Source: Alcaligenes faecalis (GTDB lineage: Bacteria > Pseudomonadota > Gammaproteobacteria > Burkholderiales > Burkholderiaceae_B). From it: a stretch of 64,000 nt of DNA. The notes beneath the pieces were generated by a model. It did no database searches, was not told the origin of the DNA, and saw nothing but the letters and a program-made list of their open reading frames with translations. Positions 45,752 through 55,466 of the stretch are shown in pieces. Where the stretch lies: positions 1,250,769-1,314,768 of the forward strand of contig NZ_CP168006.1 in NCBI RefSeq assembly GCF_041521385.1, read 5' to 3'. Position numbers and translations under genes: made by a program. Position 1 is the stretch's first letter, and every line of letters begins with the position of its first letter.

Positions 45752-46885
45752 TCAGTTGCCGGGGCGCAGATTGGTGGAAAGCACATTGATAATGCGCTTG
45801 GCTGTCGCCGTCGTCTGTTCCTGACCTTGCTGATCCAGCACCGTGACACGAGTACCTGCACCTTGGGCACTGAGCTTGATGCGGAATGGTGTGGCTTCGG
45901 CGGTGTTGCGACTGCCAAAGATGCGGCCAATGATGTTTTGCTGTTCGATCTTCTCGCCCGTATCCGAATCCAGATAGCGGATAAAGAACTCACCCGTGGA
46001 ACGATCACGATCCTCCACCGAGAAACCAGCGGAGTCGATGGCCACGCCAACACGACGCCATGCACGATCAAAGGACTCGTTGAGCGTCAGTTCGGCCTGA
46101 TCGCCCTTGTCTGAGGTCTGGACTTGAACGCCAGCAGGATCTTTGGTGGCATTGGCCACTTGTTCACGTGCGGTTTCAATATCCGAGCCCAGGAAGACCA
46201 TCATGCGAGCCAGCATGGCGGCATTCAGACCGGGATCTTCTTTGGCGAACACCCACTTAAAGGCGGTACCGTCTGCCGTGGGTGTTTCTTCCATATGCTG
46301 GTGAGACACATAGATTTCTGTCTTGTTGCCGACGCGCTCAAAGCGGGTACGGAAGCGGTCTCGTTCACCACTGTCAAAGACCTGGTCAATGATGGAACCC
46401 AAGGCACTGCGAATCCAGCTTTCTGGAATCTTGGCACGGTTTTCAGCCCAATCGGTCTGGATCAAACCAGCGCGAGGATCTTGAGACTGAATGGTAAAAC
46501 CATGATCACCCCAGAATTCGATAATACGAGGGAACAGGTCTTCCACGGGCCGATCGACCACCAGCCAACGCAGATCGCCGTCACGCATCACTTTGATGAC
46601 GTCGGACTGAGGCAGAATATCATCCGCCCCGCCTTTGAGCTGCTGCGCACTCTGACCTTGCGAGTAGACCGAATAAGACGTGGCCCCTTCTGGCGCACGG
46701 TAATGTGCGTCGCGGTTAGCCTGAGTCAGATCCGGCGGAATGCTCAAGGGATCGCCTGCAACCGTACTCTTGTAATTCACCGACTCGCCCTGGCCCATAA
46801 TCTGGTCCATTGTCGAGCAGCCCGACAGTACCAACAGGCTCAAAGACAGCCCGATCAGGCTTTTATTAACTGGCTTAGCAATCAT
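45752..46885 (-). CDS. bamC: Outer membrane assembly lipoprotein BamC
   Basis: A 377-residue lipoprotein (NlpB/DapX family). A signal peptide ends in the lipobox LSGC. The N-terminal region that contacts BamD is followed by two helix-grip domains joined by a linker, as judged from the two similar halves ([21 protein letters not shown] and [21 protein letters not shown]). It is part of the beta-barrel assembly machine. ATG at 46885 overlaps the dapA stop (ATGA). The dapA-bamC order is conserved in many proteobacteria and supports the call. Confidence 0.92.
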   Translation of the reverse strand: MIAKPVNKSLIGLSLSLLVLSGCSTMDQIMGQGESVNYKSTVAGDPLSIPPDLTQANRDAHYRAPEGATSYSVYSQGQSAQQLKGGADDILPQSDVIKVMRDGDLRWLVVDRPVEDLFPRIIEFWGDHGFTIQSQDPRAGLIQTDWAENRAKIPESWIRSALGSIIDQVFDSGERDRFRTRFERVGNKTEIYVSHQHMEETPTADGTAFKWVFAKEDPGLNAAMLARMMVFLGSDIETAREQVANATKDPAGVQVQTSDKGDQAELTLNESFDRAWRRVGVAIDSAGFSVEDRDRSTGEFFIRYLDSDTGEKIEQQNIIGRIFGSRNTAEATPFRIKLSAQGAGTRVTVLDQQGQEQTTATAKRIINVLSTNLRPGN

Positions 46886-47787
46886 GGAAGAAGATCCGCA
46901 AGTTTCAAGGATTGACGCAGCAATTCGTGATGCTGTGTACTTAACGGCGTCAATGGTAAACGATATCCCAGTTGAGTAAGGCCCATTTCTGCAACGGCCC
47001 ATTTCACGGGAATGGGGTTAGCCTCAATAAACAGGTTTTTATTCAAACCTGCCAGATAGGCGTTCAAACGGCGTACCGTCGGTACGTCCATATCCAGGGC
47101 AGCCTGACACAACTGGCTCATCAGGCGTGGGGCCACGTTGGCCGTCACAGAAATATTACCTTTGGCGCCCAATAAGATATACGCAGCAGCGGTAGGATCA
47201 TCACCGCTGACCACAATAAAGTCTTCCGGTACATCACGCAGCAACAGGCCACCACGAGCCAAGTCGCCCGTTGCGTCCTTGATACCGATAATGTTGGGGA
47301 TTTGAGCCAGACGCAGAACGGTATCGTTCTGCAAGTCGGCTACCGTGCGACCAGGCACGTTGTACAGAAACTGGGGCAGGCTGACCGCTTCGGCAATCGC
47401 GCGAAAATGCTGGTACATGCCTTCCTGGGTGGGACGGTTGTAGTAAGGCACCACCGACAAACCAGCGTCTGCACCCACTTCCTGGGCGTGGCGCGACAGC
47501 TCAATGGCCTCACGGGTGGAGTTACCGCCTACACCAGCGATCACAGGAACACGACCGGCAGCGTGCTCCACGGCAACCTTGATCAGTTCAGCGTGTTCAT
47601 CCACCGACACCGTAGGCGATTCGCCCGAGGTTCCAACAACCACCAGCACACGTGTTCCTTCCTGAATGTGCCAGTCGATCAACTTTCGGTAAGCGGCAAA
47701 ATCCAGACCCCCATTGGGATCCATGGGTGTAACAAGGGCCACCATACTGCCCTGAAAATTGGAAATAGCAGAGTCCGAACTTGCCAT
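46882..47787 (-). CDS. dapA: 4-hydroxy-tetrahydrodipicolinate synthase
   Basis: A 301-residue TIM-barrel enzyme that condenses pyruvate and aspartate semialdehyde in lysine and diaminopimelate synthesis. Schiff-base Lys170 lies in [10 protein letters not shown], proton-relay Tyr142 in [10 protein letters not shown], and the GTSGESPT and [12 protein letters not shown] motifs are intact. ATG at 47787 fits the family; the frame extending to 47826 adds unrelated residues. Coupled to bamC by ATGA overlap. Confidence 0.96.
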   Translation of the reverse strand: MASSDSAISNFQGSMVALVTPMDPNGGLDFAAYRKLIDWHIQEGTRVLVVVGTSGESPTVSVDEHAELIKVAVEHAAGRVPVIAGVGGNSTREAIELSRHAQEVGADAGLSVVPYYNRPTQEGMYQHFRAIAEAVSLPQFLYNVPGRTVADLQNDTVLRLAQIPNIIGIKDATGDLARGGLLLRDVPEDFIVVSGDDPTAAAYILLGAKGNISVTANVAPRLMSQLCQAALDMDVPTVRRLNAYLAGLNKNLFIEANPIPVKWAVAEMGLTQLGYRLPLTPLSTQHHELLRQSLKLADLLP

Positions 47788-47866
47788 GATGAGATGAATC
47801 TCCGGGTTTAAGGCCCTATAGCCCAAAAAAAATATGACTCACAAGTTTAACGGATAAGCCGTTAAA

Positions 47867-48517
47867 TCATAAGAACCATTTCAATATGCCTTCGCCCAGT
47901 GCAATCAAAGGACTCATCAGTGTCCAGAGCACACCGGTAAACATCAGCAAGATCAGAATGATCATGCCGTAAGGCTCGATACGAGAATAATGATAGGCCC
48001 AACGGTTAGGCAATAGACTAAATACAATGCGCCCACCGTCCAAAGGCGGCAAAGGCAGCAGATTCAGTGCCATCAAAACCAGGTTGACCTGCACACCGGC
48101 CACCGCCATGCCCATCCAGAAGCGGCTGTCACCCTGACCGATCTTGACCATCAAATGGGCATACAGAACCCACAAAATAGCCATCATCATATTGGAGGCC
48201 GGGCCGGCCAAGGCAACCCAGAGCATGTCCCGTTTGGGATTGCGCAAACGCCCCCAATCCACAGGGACGGGTTTGGCCCAGCCAAACAGAATACCGCCCA
48301 TGCCCATCATGGCGCTGGAGAGCAAAAGAACCGCAGGCACCACAATGGTCCCGATAGGGTCAATGTGACGCAGTGGGTTCAGGCTGATGCGACCGGCCTG
48401 CATGGCCGTAGGGTCGCCAAACATACGCGCAACATAGCCATGAGCGGCTTCATGCAGCGTGATGCCGAAAATGACAGGCAAAGCATAGACCGTCAAGGTC
48501 TGTATAAAAGAGTCCAT
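47867..48517 (-). CDS. Site-2 protease family (M50) membrane peptidase
   Basis: A 216-residue inner membrane protein with five or six helices. The zinc motif HEAAHG near residue 22 and the second motif NLLPLPPLDGGRI in a later helix are the catalytic sites of M50 proteases. Small members of this type, lacking PDZ domains, are common but mostly uncharacterised; the substrate is unknown. It lies 151 bases downstream of the Sua5/YciO-like gene on the same strand, and dapA follows about 80 bases later. Confidence 0.88.
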   Translation of the reverse strand: MDSFIQTLTVYALPVIFGITLHEAAHGYVARMFGDPTAMQAGRISLNPLRHIDPIGTIVVPAVLLLSSAMMGMGGILFGWAKPVPVDWGRLRNPKRDMLWVALAGPASNMMMAILWVLYAHLMVKIGQGDSRFWMGMAVAGVQVNLVLMALNLLPLPPLDGGRIVFSLLPNRWAYHYSRIEPYGMIILILLMFTGVLWTLMSPLIALGEGILKWFL

Positions 48518-48668
48518 GGTGATCCTTGGGTCCGGGCCGTGGGTCTATTCACAATAGGCTAAGCCACCCACACGCAACCCGTCTGATTGGGACAGCGACT
48601 GCTGCCCCAAGGTTCAGAATTGAAACACGGATACGCACTTGGACGCGAGTTTTGTGTCAGTCAGGGGG

Positions 48669-49295
48669 TCAAGACAGGCCCAAGGTAGAGGGATCACCAG
48701 AGCCTCGACGCAACACGTCGGGCGTGGGTCCCGTCAAATCGATGACGGTAGTGGCCTGCAAAGGGCACGGCCCACCATCGACAACCGCCGCCAGTTGATG
48801 GGCGTAACGGTCCAGAATGTCCTGGGCATCGTTCAAGGGCTCGTCTTCGCCGTCGGGAATCAGGGTGGTGGAAATCAGAGGACTGCCCACTTGCTCCATC
48901 AAGGCCAGGGCCACTTTCCGGTCGGGCACCCGAATACCAATGGTTTTGCGCGAAGGATGCGACACACGGCGCGGCACTTCCTTGGTGGCTTCCAGAATAA
49001 AAGTCCACGGGCCAGGGGTGGCCATTTTCAGCAGTCGATACTGCGGGTTGTCCACTTTGGCAAAGTGGCTGATCTCAGCCAGATCACGACACAGCAAGGT
49101 CAGATGATGACGGTCATCCAAGCCACGCAAACGACGCAGGTTGTCAGCCGCTGACTTGTCATCCAGACGAGCAACAACGGCATAACTGGAATCGGTAGGA
49201 ATGGCGAGCAGCCCTCCTTTAGCCAATAGTTCTGCTGCTTGAGCCAATGCGCGGGGTTGGGGGTTTTCGGGATGAACGACGAATAATTGAGACAT
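48669..49295 (-). CDS. Sua5/YciO/YrdC-family protein (threonylcarbamoyl-AMP synthase-like)
   Basis: A 208-residue protein of the YrdC fold. LLAIPTDSSYAVV is the N-terminal signature (PTDS-type, as in YciO), with LTLLCRDLAEIS and PGPWTFILEATKEVPRR forming the nucleotide and threonine pocket. TsaC/Sua5 members make threonylcarbamoyl-AMP for tRNA t6A; YciO members have weaker or uncertain activity. The sequence looks closer to YciO, so the essential t6A enzyme may be elsewhere. Confidence 0.85.
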   Translation of the reverse strand: MSQLFVVHPENPQPRALAQAAELLAKGGLLAIPTDSSYAVVARLDDKSAADNLRRLRGLDDRHHLTLLCRDLAEISHFAKVDNPQYRLLKMATPGPWTFILEATKEVPRRVSHPSRKTIGIRVPDRKVALALMEQVGSPLISTTLIPDGEDEPLNDAQDILDRYAHQLAAVVDGGPCPLQATTVIDLTGPTPDVLRRGSGDPSTLGLS

Positions 49296-49399
49296 TTCGC
49301 GCTTCCTTGCTATTACGAGGGGAAATCATTAAACCTGAGTCACGCCGTGACCGGCAAGACCGAAGCAGGGCTCAGGGTCGGCGTATTCGTGCATGGGTG

Positions 49400-49429
49400 T
49401 TGCATTATTTAAAAAAAGCATGCTAGAAT
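49400..49429 (+). promoter_or_regulatory. Promoter of tRNA-His
   Basis: TTGCAT (49400-49405) and TAGAAT (49424-49429) with an 18-base spacer lie about 60 bases upstream of the tRNA gene. Confidence 0.6.
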
Positions 49430-49489
49430 AAATTTTTTACTTCGCAGCCACTTTAAAGTAGGCCTGAAGCAAAAAAGCAGTAAATAGTG

Positions 49490-49565
49490 GTGACCGTAGC
49501 TCAGTTGGTAGAGTCCCGGATTGTGATTCCGGTTGTCGTGGGTTCGAGCCCCATCGGTCACCCCA
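49490..49565 (+). tRNA. tRNA-His (GTG anticodon)
   Basis: A full cloverleaf: acceptor arms GTGACCG and CGGTCAC, D-arm GCTCAGTTGGTAGAG, anticodon GTG in the loop, T-arm GGTTCGAGCC. The discriminator C and the base before the 5' end (G at 49489) fit the extra G-1:C73 pair of tRNA-His. CCA is encoded. Confidence 0.97.
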
Positions 49566-49640
49566 AAAAATTTACCGCTTCCAAAGTTTTGCAAATCTCC
49601 TTAAAAGATGTCAAAGCTAGGAACTGGAAAAACATACTTG

Positions 49641-49668
49641 AAAGCCCGCCACTCTGCGGGCTTTTTTG
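49641..49668 (+). terminator. Terminator downstream of tRNA-His
   Basis: A 9-bp stem AAAGCCCGC (49641-49649) with GCGGGCTTT (49656-49664) running into Ts. The remaining gap to 49931 shows no further recognisable feature. Confidence 0.8.
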
Positions 49669-49931
49669 CGTTTGTTCATCGTAGCAAGTTTGGCGCCTTC
49701 GCACATCCCCACACCCACCCAGGCAGGACAATAAACTGTGTTTGATTGTGAAACCCTTGCCTGCCTTGGCTGGCTCCGGCCGCCCCGCACTTCAAATTAG
49801 CAAGCCCGCACGTCAAACGAGTCGCCCCCATCAAACGCCTGACGTTTCGGCCCGTACCGTCTGTAATAGAAACTGGCACAAAACCACACTTTCTTATACT
49901 CTAATCTGTCCCATTTTCTGGAAGTTTGCTG

Positions 49932-50162
49932 ATGACACTCGGTTTCCCCTGCTGGGATCAGGCACCCGCCCATTGGGACTGGCTGGCACAAGATGAAGAC
50001 GGTCAATGGTTTTGGTATGGCGTCCAACCCTCGCCCGGCATAGGAGGTGGCGTCTGGCGCGCGCCCTCACGTCTACAGCAATTTGCCGCCCAGGGGGAGC
50101 CCAACCCTTCCTGGATGCACAGCCTTTACCAACGTCCAGACCTACCCGACCGTAGTCATTGA
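49932..50162 (+). CDS. Small protein of unknown function upstream of the cardiolipin synthase
   Basis: A 76-residue open frame from ATG 49932 that ends 4 bases before the cardiolipin synthase start. It is rich in tryptophan and aromatic residues (HWDWLAQDEDGQWFWYG), with no signal peptide or membrane helix. Codon use and tight spacing to the next gene suggest a real, translationally linked gene. I do not recognise the family. The frame-shifted upstream extension of the synthase frame reads the same DNA and is not preferred. Confidence 0.6.
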   Translation: MTLGFPCWDQAPAHWDWLAQDEDGQWFWYGVQPSPGIGGGVWRAPSRLQQFAAQGEPNPSWMHSLYQRPDLPDRSH

Positions 50163-50166
50163 CCCC

Positions 50167-51636
50167 ATGCAAGAGCATCTGATACATCTACGCTCCCTGC
50201 TGCACGATTACTGGCCACATCTGGCTCTGGCGCTTAGCGTGATACTGGGTGCGTCCGCCGCCATTCACGCCGCCATGACCAAGAACGATGTGCGCGCAGC
50301 CATCAGTTGGGTGGGTGTCATTATCATGTCGCCGCTACTGGGGCCATTTCTGTATTTGATCGCGGGTATCAACCGCGTACGCAGACAAAGCCTGCTGGAA
50401 CAAAGTGCGGATGTGTTCTATGAACAGGTCACGTATCTACACCCCCCCGTCTCGGACATTGGCGCCCTGGCCGGCGCACCGTTTCGCTCTTTGCAAACTC
50501 TGGGGGACCGCGTCAGCCGCAGCCAATTGCGTAACGGCAATAATGTGCGCGTGCTGGTCGGTGGCGATCAGACCTATCCCGCCATGCTGGAGGCCATTGA
50601 GCAGGCTCACAGCACCATTGCCCTGCAAAGCTATATCTTCGATAGTGACCGCCTTGGGCGCGAGTTCGTCAGCGCCCTGTCTCGTGCCCATCAACGTGGC
50701 GTGCAAATTCGAGTGCTGGTCGATGCCATTGGCGCGAAATACTCGCGCACACCGATTGTGCGATTGCTGCGCCGCGAAGGCATACGTTGCGCCCTGTTCA
50801 TGACCAACCCGCTAGGCTTTTTACGCATGCCCTACGCCAATCTTCGCAGCCACCGCAAACTGCTGATTGTGGATGGTACGGTCGGCTTTACCGGCGGCAT
50901 GAATCTGCGTGAGTCCTTTATGGCGCAGTACAGCGATGGCAAACCGTCCCAGGACACCCACTTTCGCCTGGAAGGCCCGGCTGTCATGCAGTTGCTGGCC
51001 TCTTTCCGGCACGACTGGCAGTTCACCACGCGCGAGGACCTGTCCCCCGCCTATTGGCATGCCAGCGCCACACCCGCGCCTCGGCCCCATGTCCCCGCCC
51101 GTTGCATTGCCTCTGGGCCCGATCGCTTCATGGCCAGCACCCACCATATGCTGCAAGGAGCGTTTGCCATCGCCCAACGACATATCCGTATTCAGTCCCC
51201 TTACTTTCTGCCCGACCAGATCCTGCTGGGGGCTTTGAATACCGCTGCTCGCCGCGGCATCCAGGTGGATATCGTCATCCCTGGACAAAACAATCTGCGC
51301 CTGGTCAATTACGCCATGACAGCCCAGTTGGATCAGGTGCTACGCGCCGGCTGCCGAGTCTGGCGCGCGCGTGGCCCCTTCAACCACTCCAAGCTCATGA
51401 CCATTGACGGCGCCTGGTCCTATATTGGTTCGTCCAATCTGGACCCGCGCAGCTTGCGTTTGAACTTCGAGCTGGATGTAGAAATCTACAGCCGCGACAC
51501 GGCCCGCCAAATCCAGAACCTGATTGATCTGGAGATTGAAGAAGCCGAGGCTGTCAGCCTGGAATCCTTAAATTCAATTGGTTTTAGCAAACGCTTGCGT
51601 AACCGCCTGATCTGGCTAGCCAGCCCCTATCTGTAG
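50167..51636 (+). CDS. cls: Cardiolipin synthase-like phospholipase D family protein
   Basis: A 489-residue protein. Two N-terminal membrane helices (LALALSVILGASAAIHA; WVGVIIMSPLLGPFLYLIAGI) precede two phospholipase D domains with HKD motifs: HRKLLIVD from His229 (with GFTGGMNLRE) and HSKLMTID from His407 (with SYIGSSNLDPRS). ClsA-type enzymes join two phosphatidylglycerol molecules into cardiolipin in the inner membrane. ATG at 50167 is chosen, since the longer frame overlaps the small upstream gene. Both motifs are intact. Confidence 0.92.
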   Translation: MQEHLIHLRSLLHDYWPHLALALSVILGASAAIHAAMTKNDVRAAISWVGVIIMSPLLGPFLYLIAGINRVRRQSLLEQSADVFYEQVTYLHPPVSDIGALAGAPFRSLQTLGDRVSRSQLRNGNNVRVLVGGDQTYPAMLEAIEQAHSTIALQSYIFDSDRLGREFVSALSRAHQRGVQIRVLVDAIGAKYSRTPIVRLLRREGIRCALFMTNPLGFLRMPYANLRSHRKLLIVDGTVGFTGGMNLRESFMAQYSDGKPSQDTHFRLEGPAVMQLLASFRHDWQFTTREDLSPAYWHASATPAPRPHVPARCIASGPDRFMASTHHMLQGAFAIAQRHIRIQSPYFLPDQILLGALNTAARRGIQVDIVIPGQNNLRLVNYAMTAQLDQVLRAGCRVWRARGPFNHSKLMTIDGAWSYIGSSNLDPRSLRLNFELDVEIYSRDTARQIQNLIDLEIEEAEAVSLESLNSIGFSKRLRNRLIWLASPYL

Positions 51637-51774
51637 CGTGTATGCCCATGAAACGACAGCAAGCGCAAGGAAAGCCCTTGGCTTGCACAATCTTTCAATC
51701 CGCTTGCGTAGCCACCCCGTATAATCAGACGCTTAAACGGTCAACACAGACAGGCGTGCCGTTCCCATACAGCT

Positions 51775-52755
51775 ATGAGCGCCTTTAAAAAAACAATGTC
51801 CGAGCTTTCTTATTCCGACCTGGCCCAATGGGCCACCCACCATCTGGAACACCGCCCTCCCCGTGCCAAGTCCCTGGTCATGACCTTGTTTGGCGACGTG
51901 ATTCGCCCCCATGGCGGCAAACTCTGGCTAGGCAGCCTGATTCAGTTGCTGGCCCCTTTCGGAATCAGCGACCGGTTGGTGCGCACCAGTGTGTACCGAC
52001 TGGCCGAGGAAGGTTGGCTAAGCGCACAACGCGAGGGCCGACGCAGTCAATACACCCTGCGTCCCGAAGCCAGCCAACGCTTCGAGCACGCATACCAACG
52101 CATTTACACCCCAACTTATCTGGCCTGGGATGGGCAATGGACGCTGATCTTCAGCATGCCCAGCCTGATGATGAACTCCAAGCAACGCGCCGACCTGCGC
52201 AAGGAGCTGCTGTGGGAAGGGTTTTGCGCCCTGTCACCCACCGCCTTCCTGCACCCAAATCCGGATCACACCATTCTGGATTACATCTTGCAGGCTACCC
52301 AGGCTCAATCACTGGTCTATGTGGCGAAGCTGGAACCCTCTCAACTTCCCCAAACCCGCCCCCTGTCTCAACTGATTCAGGACAGTTGGGATCTGGCCCA
52401 GGTGGCCAGCGGCTACGGACAGTTCATTCAGCGTTTTGCGCCTGCTTTGAGCATGCTGGAAGCGGGGCAGGACTACAACGACGAGCTTGCCTTTGTGATT
52501 CGTACCCTGTTGATTCACGAGTTTCGCCGTATCCAGTTGCACGACCCCCAACTACCCATTGAGCTGCTGCCCGCGGGCTGGGCTGGCAAACAGGCGTATG
52601 AGCTATGTCGGGATGTGTATCGCTTGGTGTGCGCCAAAGCCGAACGCTATATTCTGTCCACCTTGCGGGCCGAAGACGAGCAGGCACCTGAAGCGGCAGC
52701 CTACTTTTATGAACGCTTTGACGGTCTGCCGGTTCCATCCGAGAGTCAAACCTAA
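51775..52755 (+). CDS. paaX: PaaX-family transcriptional repressor
   Basis: A 326-residue regulator similar to PaaX, the phenylacetyl-CoA-responsive repressor of phenylacetate degradation. The N-terminal winged helix-turn-helix region (LVMTLFGDVIRPHGG, KLWLGSLIQLLAPFGISDRL, VRTSVYRLAEEGWL) and the C-terminal PaaX domain are complete; the length is near that of E. coli PaaX (316). No paa catabolic genes are adjacent, so targets lie elsewhere or the ligand differs. Start could be 51775 or 51796. A strong terminator follows. Confidence 0.88.
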   Translation: MSAFKKTMSELSYSDLAQWATHHLEHRPPRAKSLVMTLFGDVIRPHGGKLWLGSLIQLLAPFGISDRLVRTSVYRLAEEGWLSAQREGRRSQYTLRPEASQRFEHAYQRIYTPTYLAWDGQWTLIFSMPSLMMNSKQRADLRKELLWEGFCALSPTAFLHPNPDHTILDYILQATQAQSLVYVAKLEPSQLPQTRPLSQLIQDSWDLAQVASGYGQFIQRFAPALSMLEAGQDYNDELAFVIRTLLIHEFRRIQLHDPQLPIELLPAGWAGKQAYELCRDVYRLVCAKAERYILSTLRAEDEQAPEAAAYFYERFDGLPVPSESQT

Positions 52756-52794
52756 GCCCGACACCTGAGCTTGCGGACTGACGCAGGAACAAAT

Positions 52795-52833
52795 AAAACC
52801 CCTGGTGTGATTCAAGTCACACCAGGGGTTTTT
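52795..52833. terminator. Bidirectional terminator between paaX and actP
   Basis: A perfect 16-bp stem (52795-52810 with 52817-52832) around a 6-base loop, with A and T runs at its feet. It separates two convergent genes and can serve both. Confidence 0.95.
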
Positions 52834-52885
52834 GTACGCTTTCCGGATCAGGCTTAGGCGCTCAGGCCCAGCCTGTCAGAGCCGA

Positions 52886-54604
52886 TTAGTGCGCAGACGC
52901 CGCTGCAGCACCTACACCCGTCTCGGAGCGCACAGACTGAGCCTCAAAACCGGCACGATCAATCTCGGCGCGAGCACTACGATCAGTGATCGAGAAGAAC
53001 CAGATCGCCACGAAAGCCAAGGGCATGGAGAACAGCGCCGCCGACGCATACGGGAATGGAGCCGTGCCAGCAGGATTACCCAACGTGGCTTCCCATACCG
53101 AAGGCGAGAGCAAGGTCAGCAGCAAAGCCACGATCAAGCCCAAAAAGCCGCCTATTGTCGCGCCACGCGTCGTGCAACCTTTCCACATAATGGACAGGAA
53201 CAGAACTGGGAAGTTAGCCGAGGCCGCAATCGCGAAGGCCAGTGACACCATGAAGGCAATATTCTGTTTCTCGAAAAGAATACCCAACAACACAGCAATC
53301 ACGCCCAGAACCAAGGTTGTCGTACGCGATACACGCATCACTTCCTCGTTCGTGGCCTCGCCTTTTTTGATCAGTGTGGAGTACAGGTCATGCGACACAG
53401 CCGACGTACCGGAGAGCGTCAAGCCAGCCACCACAGCCAAAATCGTGGCAAAAGCAACCGCCGACATAAAGCCCAGGAACACGTCGCCACCCACAGCATC
53501 GGCCAAATGCACAGCGGCCATATTGGTGCCACCAATCAACACTCCGCCCTCTTCAAGAAAGCGAGGGTTGGTGGACACCAGCACGATAGCGCCAAAGCCA
53601 ATGATGAAGGTCAGGATGTAGAAGTAGCCAATCCAGGTGGTTGCCCAAAATACGGATTTACGTGCCTCTTTGGCATCAGGCACCGTGAAAAAGCGCATCA
53701 GGATGTGTGGCAAACCAGCGGTACCGAACATCAAGGCCATACCGAAGGAAATGGCACTGATCGGATCCTTGATGAAGTTACCAGGCCCCATGATGGCCTG
53801 ACCAATTGTAGAGGCCTCAACCGCATCTTTGCCGGCAGCGATAGCGGCATCGGTCTTGACCTGTACTGCCGCTGCAAACAGTTTTTCCGGTGAAAAACCA
53901 TATTGCGCCAGTACCATGATGGCCATGAAAGAGGCACCGAACAGCAGCAGCCCAGCCTTGATGATCTGCACCCAGGTAGTCGCGGTCATGCCACCGAACA
54001 GCACATAGACCATCATCAACACACCCACCAGCACCACGGCTACCCAGTACTCCAGGCCAAACAGCAGCTTGATCAACTGGCCCGCACCGACCATCTGCGC
54101 AATCAGGTAGAACAGAACGACCACCAGCGTGCCCGAAGCGGCAAAGGCACGGATAGGCCCCTGACGGAAGCGATACGCAGCTACGTCGGCAAAGGTGAAT
54201 TTGCCCAGGTTACGCAGCTTTTCTGCCAGCAGGAACGTAATGATGGGCCAGCCGACCAAAAAGCCGATGGAGTAGATCAAACCGTCGTAACCATTGATCA
54301 TCACCGCAGCCGAAATACCCAAAAAGGAAGCCGCAGACATATAGTCACCGGCAATAGCCAGGCCGTTTTGAAAGCCTGTAATACCGCCACCTGCCGTATA
54401 GAAGTCAGAGACCGACTTGGTGCGTGCAGCCGCCCATTTGGTGATCCACAAGGTCGCCACCACAAAGGCTGCGAACATACCGATCGCCGTCCAATTGGTC
54501 GGTTGTTTTTGCAGCTCGCCCAGGTCGCCACCTGCCGCCAGCAAGGCGGGACTGGTCAGCATCAGGCCCAACACCAGACCGAAACGAAGATAAGAACGCT
54601 TCAT
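52886..54604 (-). CDS. actP: Acetate/cation symporter ActP
   Basis: A 572-residue sodium:solute symporter with a cleavable N-terminal hydrophobic segment and about 13 membrane helices. [35 protein letters not shown] in pieces is the ActP signature, and the core [15 protein letters not shown] region follows. It imports acetate and related short acids. It overlaps yjcH by 4 bases (ATGA), the usual yjcH-actP pair. No acs gene is adjacent in this window. Confidence 0.95.
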   Translation of the reverse strand: MKRSYLRFGLVLGLMLTSPALLAAGGDLGELQKQPTNWTAIGMFAAFVVATLWITKWAAARTKSVSDFYTAGGGITGFQNGLAIAGDYMSAASFLGISAAVMINGYDGLIYSIGFLVGWPIITFLLAEKLRNLGKFTFADVAAYRFRQGPIRAFAASGTLVVVLFYLIAQMVGAGQLIKLLFGLEYWVAVVLVGVLMMVYVLFGGMTATTWVQIIKAGLLLFGASFMAIMVLAQYGFSPEKLFAAAVQVKTDAAIAAGKDAVEASTIGQAIMGPGNFIKDPISAISFGMALMFGTAGLPHILMRFFTVPDAKEARKSVFWATTWIGYFYILTFIIGFGAIVLVSTNPRFLEEGGVLIGGTNMAAVHLADAVGGDVFLGFMSAVAFATILAVVAGLTLSGTSAVSHDLYSTLIKKGEATNEEVMRVSRTTTLVLGVIAVLLGILFEKQNIAFMVSLAFAIAASANFPVLFLSIMWKGCTTRGATIGGFLGLIVALLLTLLSPSVWEATLGNPAGTAPFPYASAALFSMPLAFVAIWFFSITDRSARAEIDRAGFEAQSVRSETGVGAAAASAH

Positions 54605-54909
54605 TTACGCACCTCCTCAAGGACTTCCTTGGCCATTTGGTCGAACTTGGTATTGGCACGCCAGACATAAATGCCTGTAATCACAACCGCCAAAACAATG
54701 ACGCCAAAACCAATAGGAATACCCAAGGTCATGACGCCTTCACCCAAGCGCATGGCAAACAATTCCTTGTCGAAAGCGATAATGCCGATATAACTGTAAT
54801 AGGCCACCAACATGATGATGGTGAGTATCCAACCCAACCGCAACCGGGTCTTGACCAGATTCTGATAGCGAGGATTGGCCGTTATCCGACCTACAAGGGG
54901 ATCTTGCAT
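54601..54909 (-). CDS. yjcH: DUF485 inner membrane protein YjcH
   Basis: A 102-residue protein with two membrane helices ([41 protein letters not shown]) and a basic cytoplasmic tail, typical of DUF485. It is nearly always encoded just before actP and is thought to help the symporter. ATG at 54909 is preferred over one at 54924 by family length. Confidence 0.92.
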   Translation of the reverse strand: MQDPLVGRITANPRYQNLVKTRLRLGWILTIIMLVAYYSYIGIIAFDKELFAMRLGEGVMTLGIPIGFGVIVLAVVITGIYVWRANTKFDQMAKEVLEEVRK

Positions 54910-55123
54910 AGTTTGTCTCCGCATTGTTCTGAACGCCTTATTTCGCTGGCGTATCTTATGAACCGGCTCAACCCGAGGAGGCTGAAAACGGCGCTATGAA
55001 GACGCCTGCCGACGTCTATGCGGTGAACATTAGAGCCCGACACTTACACCATACTTACTAATTGTGCTGCCTCAGGGTTATGCCTAGGAGCACAAACAGC
55101 GCAAGCAAAAAGGGGAATAAGGT

Positions 55124-55200
<77 letters not shown>

Positions 55201-55466
55201 CAGGTGATGGTGGCATCGTCAAAACAGCCGACAACGCAAGGTCCTGATGCAAAGGCCCGGCAAGCGCCGGGACCCGTTTCAAGGCTATGTCGTCACAAAA
55301 CGAGCTTGAAAAGGACAAACGAATATTCTAGCCTGAAAATCTGTTTTAGATAAGCAGCACTCTGGCCAAAGTGTCAATACTGTAAGAAAAATAATTATAG
55401 ATAGTATTTTTAGTCGCAAATGGTACAGTCGTGTACGGATTAACTTGTTTTCCTGGATTTTTCTCC

